Source: Diplonema papillatum (lineage: Eukaryota > Euglenozoa > Diplonemea > Diplonemida > Diplonemidae). From it: a stretch of DNA of 64,000 nucleotides. Positions 10,634 to 18,598 of this stretch are shown in pieces; positions within the stretch are counted from its first letter, which is position 1, and every line of letters starts with the position of its first letter. The stretch is from the NCBI GenBank assembly GCA_030068145.1, contig JAPJBO010000206.1:186001-250000 (forward strand), given 5' to 3'. The translations under genes and the position numbers were made by a program. A model generated the notes under the pieces. That model ran no database searches. It was given only the letters and a program-made list of their open reading frames with translations, and was not told the origin of the DNA.

Positions 10634-13600
10634 TCAGGCCCAGTCACTCGCGCTATCATCAGAGGGGAGCGCATCGGCAAAACTCAGCCCGCCTGCCGAC
10701 ACTGACTCAAGGTCGGGCGTGTCCGGTCTGTCACCAGGCAACGTTTCGTCGACGTGCCCAGATACAACCTCGCTCGCCTCCGAGTCAACAGGTTCTCTGC
10801 TGAAGCCCTCTGGCTGGCTACTCGCTGCGACACTCACGAGTGCACTTATCTGCGAGGTGACTGTCTGAGAGCTCCAGACTGACCTACCGTCGCATATGCA
10901 GTCGCTTGTGGGCAGCGATTCCCCGTGGCCGGACTTTACCACGGCGAAACGGGGTATCAGCCCCGTGTCCTGCAAGTACTCAAGCGCCATTTCAGGGTGC
11001 TTGAACAGGACGTGCCACAGCTTGTCGGCGTTTGTTGCGCCCGACGGGAGGCGTGCCGCCGGTTCGGGCCCTTTTCCTCTGGCCACTTTAGCCCACAAAC
11101 TCATGCGGTGAGCTTGGCTCGAGGCTTCGACACATCCGATGAACATATGCTCCAGGACGTTCGGGTGGTAGCTTTTGCAGAACGCGCAGCTCCGATAGGC
11201 CCGCCTCCTCTCAAGCATATCCAGGTCCGCATAATCTGCAGCGTACATCGTCATTACGAGCGGGTGGTGTCCGGTCCGGATCTGCCGGATCTCCCGCTCC
11301 GCCCGCACCGTAAGGTGGCAAGGGCGCTTGACGCTTCGCCCGTCTACAATCCTGGCGTATGGCATTGAGACGCGGTGTCGCTCAGCCCTGATGAACGCCG
11401 CGCGTGCCATCGGCTCGGTTGAGGCGAGGGTCGTAAACGCTTTATACCGTGTGACTGCATCTTCTGCCGCTAACGGGGGCTCCCCGGGTGCGTTGCCTCT
11501 CGTCACCTCTCTGAAATGGTGGAAGGCCGCACGTTTCGCGAGGCTGTCAGTTACCTCGTTGCCGCGTAGGCCACAGTGCCCGTACACGAACTGCAGCGTT
11601 GTTGTGTAGCCCTTCTGGGAGATTGCGCTGAGCGCAGACCAGATGTACACGAGCAGCGGTTGCTTCTGCACTTGCGGGCCACCAGCCAGTAGACGCAGGA
11701 GCGACTGCGAGTCAGACAGGATGAGGATCCGCCGGGATTCGGGTGTGGGTGCGAGGATTTCCAATAGCGCCTTCATGGCTGCGGCCAGCGCTAGCGTCTC
11801 GGCTTTGAGGCTGGAAGGGAAACGGCCAGCTGTGTGGGCGAGGTGTGTCGACCGAAGGTTGCCAAGTTGACGGAACGAGTAGTCATGGCCGTTGGCGATG
11901 GTGATCGTTGGTGCACACTCTATCAGGGCGGCAGCCCCACCCCAGGTTCTGGTGTCTGCGTACTGCGTGGTCCATGGTTGCATGATGCGTTCAATGCGAG
12001 ATCCAGGAGGTGGCGCCGGTGGTTGTTCTCTTAGTACGGACCCATCAGTCCACACTGTGCAGTCGGGCACGGGAAGCTTGAGGAGGTATTGCTCGACGAT
12101 CCGTTTCTTCTCAGCCGGACTACGCTTTTTCCCCTCAGGCAGGAAGGGATTGATATCGACTGCCGGTCGAGGGAGCCAAGGTGCGAACGGGTTGAACGTG
12201 AGGCGTTCCCTCGGCTGCTTGTGGGTTCCGGACTTCACCGTCAGCTCTGCGTACCGACGATTCAGCGTCGACGGCCATCCGAAGGTGTCTGGCCACAGGT
12301 GCTTGCGAGGCATCATTCTCTCGCACAGGCTGCCGAGGCGCACGTCAATGTATGTTGCAATTGGGGGGATTCCGGCCTCGCGTGTTGCCACAAAATCAGA
12401 TATGCCTTTACGGCAGCCAAGGACGTGAGCGATCGAGTTTGTATGAAGGCGTTCGAGGATGCCAATATATTTACTCGCCGAGAGTAACAGAAAGGGCCCG
12501 TAGACTGACAAGCAGTAAGTGACCGAGGGGATCACATACGTCAGATACATGCTACGCAGTGTAGCAGTGCTGCACCCCCACGCTTTTCCAGACAGGTGGC
12601 GTAGTAGGTTAGCTCTCTGCGACATGCGCTTGACGGCACGTTCAGCATGCGGGTGGAACGTGAGCTCGTCGTCAATTATTAGGCCAAGAAACTTTGTCTG
12701 CTTGACCCAGCGCACGTTCACCGTCAGCTCGAGGATGACCCTTCGGTCGCGCGACTCTCTATGGACGTCCAGTATGTCCTGGTTGGAGAATCCACTGCGG
12801 CCGTCGACCGTTTCAATGTGCTTCCCGTCGTGTTCAGCATATTCGGGTTCGTTGGCCACGAAGTTGTGGTTCCAGCGCGTTATCCACGCAGGCAGCTGCG
12901 CACCGGGAACACTGATGGTCTGCCTCGTACCCATAAAGCGCAATGGCGGCGGGACTGTCCTTTTGTCCCGCGGGCATAGGAAGATGGCTTCGGTTTTGTG
13001 ATGAGCCAGTCGCATTTTGGCTTTCGTCACCCATTCTTCAACCGCATCAACCACTTTCTGCGCCTTTGTCCCCAGTTCTGCTACCGAGGCCGCTGAGACG
13101 ACCACCCCCACGTCATCAGCAAAAAGTGAAGGGGTTATGGTGTTGGGACCGGCAGTCGTGCTCCCGAGAGAGCCGCGGAGATCTTCAAGCTTCAGGCCCA
13201 ACCCGTCAATACAGAACAGGAATAATAATGGGCCGAGGACTGTGCCCTGGGGGACGCCACGCCCCAAGGAAACCTTCTTCCCAATCGTGCCGTCGATTTT
13301 GTATGCGGCTGTTCGTCCCTGCAGAAAAGCGTGCAACCATTGCAAGTAACGTGGTGGTACTCCACGCTTTTCCATCGCATTGAGCAGGAAGTCGTGGTCT
13401 ACAGTGTCGAATGCGTTTGCAAGGTCAAACGACAGTAGGCACGAGAAATCTCCTCTACTGCGAGCCTGGTCCATGGCTGTGACTATGCTCATGGCCTGCT
13501 CTTCCGTGCCGCGTCCTTTTCGGAATCCGCCCTGTGAGTCACAAAAGGGTCGGACGGATTTGTCCATCGGGTTATCGGTGGTAAAGATTAAACGGTTCTT

Positions 13601-15457
13601 TACCATGACCTCCATCAGCTTCGCGATCACACTCGTCAGAGAGATCGGCCTGTATCCCTCAGGTGTACTGTGGTCCCTGTTAGGCTTGGGGACAGGTATG
13701 ACGTGGGCCTGCCTCCAGCTTGGGGGGACCACTGCTGTCGTCCACGAGATGTTGTACACCTCAAGGAGGAGCCTTTTGGTGTCGTCACCTACGTGTGCCA
13801 ATACCGTCGAGCATAGGCCGTCGGGATCCAGTGACGTTGTTTTGCGGAGCTCGGCGATTGCCCGGTTGAGCTCCAACTCTGTGAACAGTGTCTCCGCCAC
13901 TTCGATCTCGCCACTGAGCTGTAAGCTAGGTTTCCACTGCTTGGACAGCTGGGGACTATTCAAATCAAGTCGGCATATATCCGACAGGTGCTCCCCAAAG
14001 ATGTCAGCCTTTTCCTTGGCATCCACCACTCGCGTGTTACCGACCTTGATTGGTGGGACGGAGTACCGTTGTGACCTGCCGTCAATCCTCCGTATTTGCC
14101 GGTAAAGAAGGCCGATATCCGAGAACAGATTGATCTTGGATACTATCGTGTCCCAATACCCAGCTTTCGCCCTCGTTGCCGCGGAGGTGAAGGACTCCTT
14201 TAACTTCTCGTAGGCGCTTGTCTTTTCCTCGTTCTGAGGGTCGGCCGAAGCCTCCGCATGCGCCGTCGCCTTCTCCTTCTCCAAGCGGCTGAGTTCGGGC
14301 GTCCACCAAGCTTTGTGCACCCGACCGGATGAGGATGCAGGCACGAATTTACGCAGACCAGCTTGGAGAATGGTCGTTGCCTTTTCAGCGAGTTCAGCGT
14401 TAACAGACAGCCTCCCTGCGAGAAGTCTCCTGCTCTGCTCGTCAAGGAACGATGCCATCTCCTCCCAGTCAGCTTTCGCCCAGGAGTACCCTTTGCGGGT
14501 TTGCGTTTTAGATAGCCGGTAACCTCTCGGTAGCTCAAAGTAGACCGGCCTGTGGTCGGAGCCCCATGGTTCAAGGGCCCTCCAGTTGACGACAGCATCC
14601 GGTATTGCGGCTGATATGACAACGTCAGGAGAGGAGGCCCTTGCATGTCTCCTGTGGCACATTGTCGATGTTGCAGGGTCGTTCCAAGTTTTGGCCGAGT
14701 TCAGCTGGAGCCAGTCATGGAGGGTTTCGCCCCCCGGGTTTACAGTGCCCCGTGACCAATCCGTGTGGTGGACATTGAGGTCGCCGGCTATTATCACCGT
14801 GTCGTCCATTGGGAAGGGGTGCATGTTAATCTTCCTGGATTCTACGGCTGTTGGCTGTGGGGGTCTATAAACGTTGTAGACCTTTATCGGAGGTAGGCCT
14901 ATGCGTTCGACTGCTACAGCAATGCATTCCATCGCTGTGTCATCATCGAAGGAGTCCACTGGTAGCAAGCTGGCTGCTAGATTGGACTTGACGAACGTTG
15001 CTACACCTCCGTACCCACCACCCCCAGGCCTGTCACGTCGGTACACCCGATATCCAGGAAGCTCGGGGGGCAGGGACCTGTCACTGAGCCAGGTCTCCTG
15101 CAACAGGAGAATATCGGGCTTGTAACGCTCGGTTAGGCGGCTGATTTCGTCCCTGCTGTTTGGCGGATACTCACGTGCCTTGAATGATCTGCAGTTAAAA
15201 CAGATCACTCTCAGCAACTTTTCCGGGGCACATGTCACCGGCCGGTGTGCCTTCCCTCCTTCACTGGCGCCACTGTGTTTTGTCCTGCCGTGCGGTTTTC
15301 GTTGTCTGGCTCCGCGTGGGCCGGTACGGGGCGTTGCCAGACCCCGCATATTGGCAGGTGCTTGCTTTAGCCCCTCATTGTGGAAGTGTGGGTCGAAAGG
15401 CGTGCGAGGAGGTAGCAACCCTTCCCCTGGTCCTGAGCGGTGAGTCTCGCGGTCCAC
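10634..15457 (-). CDS. LINE-B ORF2 protein: endonuclease / reverse transcriptase / RNase H
   Basis: An open frame of 1607 codons without stops or shifts. Residues ~84-310 are an APE-type endonuclease: CFNCRS, LLLQETW, IAGDLNVHH, SPDVVIS and GSDHRPVYF. The RT follows at ~500-830, with YRPISLTSV, FDLANAFDTVDH, GVPQGTVLGPLLF and the catalytic FADD. RNase H is at ~1130-1290 (WTDGSV, LKAETLAL, LSDSQS, YGHCGLRGNEVTDSLAK). A CCHC motif CAFCKSYHPNVLEHMFIGC lies near 1430. The enzyme nicks genomic DNA and copies its own RNA there. The first codon of the frame is GTG; an internal ATG or frameshifted entry from ORF1 is more likely the true start. Confidence 0.93.
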   Translation of the reverse strand: MDRETHRSGPGEGLLPPRTPFDPHFHNEGLKQAPANMRGLATPRTGPRGARQRKPHGRTKHSGASEGGKAHRPVTCAPEKLLRVICFNCRSFKAREYPPNSRDEISRLTERYKPDILLLQETWLSDRSLPPELPGYRVYRRDRPGGGGYGGVATFVKSNLAASLLPVDSFDDDTAMECIAVAVERIGLPPIKVYNVYRPPQPTAVESRKINMHPFPMDDTVIIAGDLNVHHTDWSRGTVNPGGETLHDWLQLNSAKTWNDPATSTMCHRRHARASSPDVVISAAIPDAVVNWRALEPWGSDHRPVYFELPRGYRLSKTQTRKGYSWAKADWEEMASFLDEQSRRLLAGRLSVNAELAEKATTILQAGLRKFVPASSSGRVHKAWWTPELSRLEKEKATAHAEASADPQNEEKTSAYEKLKESFTSAATRAKAGYWDTIVSKINLFSDIGLLYRQIRRIDGRSQRYSVPPIKVGNTRVVDAKEKADIFGEHLSDICRLDLNSPQLSKQWKPSLQLSGEIEVAETLFTELELNRAIAELRKTTSLDPDGLCSTVLAHVGDDTKRLLLEVYNISWTTAVVPPSWRQAHVIPVPKPNRDHSTPEGYRPISLTSVIAKLMEVMVKNRLIFTTDNPMDKSVRPFCDSQGGFRKGRGTEEQAMSIVTAMDQARSRGDFSCLLSFDLANAFDTVDHDFLLNAMEKRGVPPRYLQWLHAFLQGRTAAYKIDGTIGKKVSLGRGVPQGTVLGPLLFLFCIDGLGLKLEDLRGSLGSTTAGPNTITPSLFADDVGVVVSAASVAELGTKAQKVVDAVEEWVTKAKMRLAHHKTEAIFLCPRDKRTVPPPLRFMGTRQTISVPGAQLPAWITRWNHNFVANEPEYAEHDGKHIETVDGRSGFSNQDILDVHRESRDRRVILELTVNVRWVKQTKFLGLIIDDELTFHPHAERAVKRMSQRANLLRHLSGKAWGCSTATLRSMYLTYVIPSVTYCLSVYGPFLLLSASKYIGILERLHTNSIAHVLGCRKGISDFVATREAGIPPIATYIDVRLGSLCERMMPRKHLWPDTFGWPSTLNRRYAELTVKSGTHKQPRERLTFNPFAPWLPRPAVDINPFLPEGKKRSPAEKKRIVEQYLLKLPVPDCTVWTDGSVLREQPPAPPPGSRIERIMQPWTTQYADTRTWGGAAALIECAPTITIANGHDYSFRQLGNLRSTHLAHTAGRFPSSLKAETLALAAAMKALLEILAPTPESRRILILSDSQSLLRLLAGGPQVQKQPLLVYIWSALSAISQKGYTTTLQFVYGHCGLRGNEVTDSLAKRAAFHHFREVTRGNAPGEPPLAAEDAVTRYKAFTTLASTEPMARAAFIRAERHRVSMPYARIVDGRSVKRPCHLTVRAEREIRQIRTGHHPLVMTMYAADYADLDMLERRRAYRSCAFCKSYHPNVLEHMFIGCVEASSQAHRMSLWAKVARGKGPEPAARLPSGATNADKLWHVLFKHPEMALEYLQDTGLIPRFAVVKSGHGESLPTSDCICDGRSVWSSQTVTSQISALVSVAASSQPEGFSREPVDSEASEVVSGHVDETLPGDRPDTPDLESVSAGGLSFADALPSDDSASDWA

Positions 15458-16511
15458 CGGACAACCTGCCAGCGGTGGTGGGAGAGCTCCTCCTACTTGG
15501 GTGCGGCGACTCAGAACGGCTCGGCGTGGGTGTTTGTGCCCTCACTGTTGTATAGGGTTGGTACTTGGGGCGGGGTGCATCCTGCTGAGTGAGCGCTCTG
15601 TCCGGCGTGGGCGCAGGTTGATCTTGTCCAGGTACAGGTCCCCTACAATCGACATGTTCCTCTCCCATTGTGGCGCTTGTTACACAACTGTGTTCCGATC
15701 GAGAACAATGAACAGACCCTCCAGAGGCTGCTGGCTCCCGACGTTCGGAGGCATCAGTCACGGCCCGTTCAACAGCAGCGATGTCAGAGGGAGCCGGTAA
15801 CTGGGAAGTGGGGGGGCACTCGTCTCGGGATAGCACACCGGAGAGGCTTGGTGCCGCCCCCGCTACCATCGGGGTGGATGTTGGACAGGAAACGGCCTCC
15901 CGGGTAGTCACCAGGTCCGGTGAACATGTGACGGCCACAACGGTGTAGTCAGATGTCTCGCCAGCAGGAGTCAACGTTAGCGGGCCGCCTGTCCGGCCTG
16001 GCAGCAGGGGTGGGCTCGAAGTGGTACTTACTGCATGGGCCGCTGGGGTGCGATGGGTTGCTGTGCAAACACCGCTAACGTTACCATCGGCTCGAAGACA
16101 GACAGGCGCCTCCCGAGGGCGGCAGGCCGTGGAGTCCCTTTCCCTGCGAGGTGCTGACTCTGCGTCACTGGGAGGGGTGTTCCCACGGTGTCCATCACGT
16201 GGGCCCTCATCAGAATTTCTGCGTCGTCTCCGTGATTCGTCGCCCCCATGGGTGACCGCGGCTGAACGCCGATCCCGCGCCCTGGATGACGAGCCTATTG
16301 CGGCATGATCGTGGTAGTCAGCCTCAGTCCTGGCGGTGACAGATCGTACAAGTTGGGCACCTTGCATCGCAGCCTGCGGGCAGTAGGTCGTCTGTTGCGG
16401 GGCAGCACGGTTATAACCCTGCTTCAGGGTATTGATCTCAGCTCGCAGCTGAGCAGCCTCAATTTGAGCCGAGTTCTCGGAGGGTTGGGGCAGCTGTCGC
16501 TTGTCAAATCC
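15375..16511 (-). CDS. LINE-B ORF1 protein, 5'-truncated
   Basis: The frame is open from the truncated end of the element at 16511 to a stop at 15375, about 378 codons. Near its start is a short heptad-like stretch (IEAAQLRAEINTLKQGYN), possibly part of a coiled coil. The rest is rich in Ser, Pro, Thr and Arg with no recognised domain. ORF1 proteins of LINEs usually bind the RNA; that role is inferred from position only. The initiation codon is missing. Confidence 0.7.
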   Translation of the reverse strand, partial: GFDKRQLPQPSENSAQIEAAQLRAEINTLKQGYNRAAPQQTTYCPQAAMQGAQLVRSVTARTEADYHDHAAIGSSSRARDRRSAAVTHGGDESRRRRRNSDEGPRDGHRGNTPPSDAESAPRRERDSTACRPREAPVCLRADGNVSGVCTATHRTPAAHAVSTTSSPPLLPGRTGGPLTLTPAGETSDYTVVAVTCSPDLVTTREAVSCPTSTPMVAGAAPSLSGVLSRDECPPTSQLPAPSDIAAVERAVTDASERREPAASGGSVHCSRSEHSCVTSATMGEEHVDCRGPVPGQDQPAPTPDRALTQQDAPRPKYQPYTTVRAQTPTPSRSESPHPSRRSSPTTAGRLSGGPRDSPLRTRGRVATSSHAFRPTLPQ

Positions 16512-16706
16512 TTTTTTTTTTTTTTAGATGAGGCACCTTTTCCTTCTATCCTATCTTCTTTGGAGAACAAAAAGGAAAGGAGAGGAAGAGGCCAGCTGGG
16601 CTGATTGTTCTTGCCGTGGGAGAGGTTCTTTCGCTGGTTCCTGTAGACGTGTTGGTGTGTTTTGAAAAGATGCTTTGGCAGCCTTCTGTAGTATGCTGCT
16701 AATCAC
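16512..16706 (-). mobile_element. LINE-C-like 3' fragment
   Basis: Poly(T) at 16512-16525, then AGATGAGGCACC, the LINE-C end signature. Only about 180 bases remain before the next tail at 16707. Confidence 0.55.
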
Positions 16707-17880
16707 TTTTTTTTTTTTTTTTTTGCATCAGGCGCCTTAGAGGTCGGGCTGTACTGGTCCCGCTTGTGCCGGGCTGTGGAGAAGAACAAGGACGGGGGTG
16801 CAAGGAGGGGGGGGAAAGTAGGTGCTGTGCTGGACAATAACACCATACCCGGCATATGATGGCGGGCATCCCAGGTTTGCTTGCCTGGGGTAGCTGCGCC
16901 ATCGCCTGCGACGGTCTCATCGGAATCTCGCGTTTCGGGCCTCAAGATGACGCAGTGCCCCCGGTTAGCCCATCGTCAGAAATGCGCCGGGGGCACTCTG
17001 TCCTGCGACCACAGGTACAGTTACCTACACGCCAGGCGGGCCCTACCTTGGCGTGTAGTGAGATTCCGGATATGGGGAGGAGGTACCTGTGCGGTGTGTT
17101 TCGTGGCATGAATGAAGGAGGGTGTGTGTGTGCGTGCGGTGTGAAAACCTCCTGCATGGGTGCCCCGCTGGGTGCGGTCGGTCTACTCGCGTGCATGTGC
17201 GCACGACGCATGCAGGGGAGGACACGGCATCTGCGCGATGTTGCGGAGCGCTCTAGCAGCGGTCCCGCGTGATGCTTTCTCTCTCTTCTGGCCACCTGGA
17301 AGGAGGTTTTGCCGGGGGGCCCACTTTTCGACCGAACATGAGAAATCAACTCGCGCGGAGGCGAGCGTCCCATAGAACCAGGATGGGCTAAAACCCCAGC
17401 GTCTCGACTTCCGCCGTGTGCCCTGGTGTGCCCCGTGCCCATGTGTGTCAGCTGGCTAGGGGGGGTGTCGCGACGCACCCAACCTCCCGGTTGTCGGGTT
17501 GTGGTTTGCTGCCCCGTTCCGAGCTGCGGTTTGCGGTCTCTGGGGGCGTTCTCTTTCCTGTTTTGGCACTCTCTCACAGTGCAGGAATAGGCTTGATGCC
17601 TTTTTCGCCACCTTGGTGGGTTTTCTTGGACCTATTGCTCCCGTTTCGAACCGGGAGCTGCCGCTACTCTGCCCGCCTTGGAGGGGGCTCGGGACTTACT
17701 CAGCCAGTCCCGGACGTTCGTTGCAGCTGTGACCGTGGCCGCCTGTTGCGGTGTCCTGTATTTCCTACTTGTCAGCAGCCTCCTGTCCGGGTTGAGTGGC
17801 CTGCCCACCGCTTCTCCGCAGCCCAGCTGTGCGAAGTCCCCGCCCTTGCCTCCTCCGTTGCTTCGCGTTCGTTCTGGTTT
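16707..17880 (-). mobile_element. LINE-C fragment
   Basis: The poly(T) at 16707-16724 is followed by GCATCAGGCGCC and the GGGCTGTACTGGTCCCGCTT block of the family. About 1.1 kb is non-coding. A degenerate GGGGGGTGTCGC block sits near 17460. The right edge is not sharp; it passes into a dispersed repeat. Confidence 0.5.
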
Positions 17881-17892
17881 TTTTTTCCTGGT

Positions 17893-18006
17893 GGAGGTCC
17901 TTCAGAAATCGAGAGGTCCAAAGCAAGCAGCCAACCTCGAGCATGTGCCAAAAGACACAAACTGGATCCATCGACGCCAACTTCACATCTATGATCTCTC
18001 TCCACG
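17893..18006 (+). repeat. Dispersed repeat R2, left half, interrupted by hAT-2
   Basis: Matches 23577-23690 nearly base for base, ending CTCTCCACG. In the uninterrupted copy the sequence continues TCCGCTTCTACG; here it is cut by a CAGTG terminus at 18007. Confidence 0.7.
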
Positions 18007-18105
18007 CAGTGTGGGGGCTGGCACCGGTGCTGGCCGGTGCCCGGTGCTGAGCACCAGCACCGGGCACCGCGGTGCTGGCGGTGCTCTCCGGTGCTGGAAA
18101 AATAA

Positions 18106-18420
18106 TTTCGGTTTTCACACCTCAAGAAGCCCAAAAAACCTAAAAAAAAGTGTTGAACTCATCGTCTGGGCCTCGTTCTCGGGGGTTTGAGCAGAAATTT
18201 TTCCAGTTGCACCCCCCCCCCCTCCCCACGGAGGTTGTGCCCAAATTGCGGGTCTCCACCACGACTGTGGGCCTGGTCCTGGCTCCTGGAAGCCGGTCCG
18301 TAGTAGCAGACCGTTTTCGACGTCTTTTTGCTCGAGATCAGCTCCGATGAAGAGATCCGCGTCAAGTAGACCCGGGGACCAAAAGGCATGTACGTGGTTC
18401 GTCGGCCTTTCATTTCTGCA
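18106..18420 (+). repeat. hAT-2 subterminal repeat, also present at 24080-24430
   Basis: The blocks TTTCGGTTTTCACACCTCAA, ACGACTGTGGGCCTGGTCCT and a conserved ~50-bp motif (18306-18355) appear in the same order at 24091-24320. The motif with core GATCAGCTCCGATGAAGAGA also occurs near 22610 and 22820 and, inverted, near 24530; its 5' half recurs near 23055. Confidence 0.7.
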
Positions 18421-18598
18421 GGCACCTGGGAATCAGAAAAAAACCGGAAATATTTAGGGTTCCCGAAACCAGCTGGTGTAGTATCAATTCCTTCTTCGTG
18501 ACATTTCTTGAGTCTTCGTTGCAGAGTCGCCATCAAGAATTTCTGCTTATCGCATCTCATCTTCCTGCAGGTTACTTTGCATTTTAGAAAACTGAAAT

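Larger units (their letters stand above)
9939..16511 (-). mobile_element. LINE-B, nearly full-length (APE endonuclease, RT, RNase H)
   Basis: The tail is the 15-base poly(T) at 9939-9953. The body includes a 680-bp 3' untranslated region, an intact ORF2 and most of ORF1. ORF1 is still open where the copy meets the next poly(T) at 16512, so it is 5'-truncated inside ORF1. ORF2 overlaps the end of ORF1 by 83 bases in another frame, a usual LINE arrangement. Presence of RNase H after the RT places it in the I/Tad-like group. Confidence 0.9.

Noticed and set aside
10446-15300. Many plus-strand open frames of 60-240 codons
   Set aside because: All lie opposite the intact LINE-B ORF2 and show no domain of their own.
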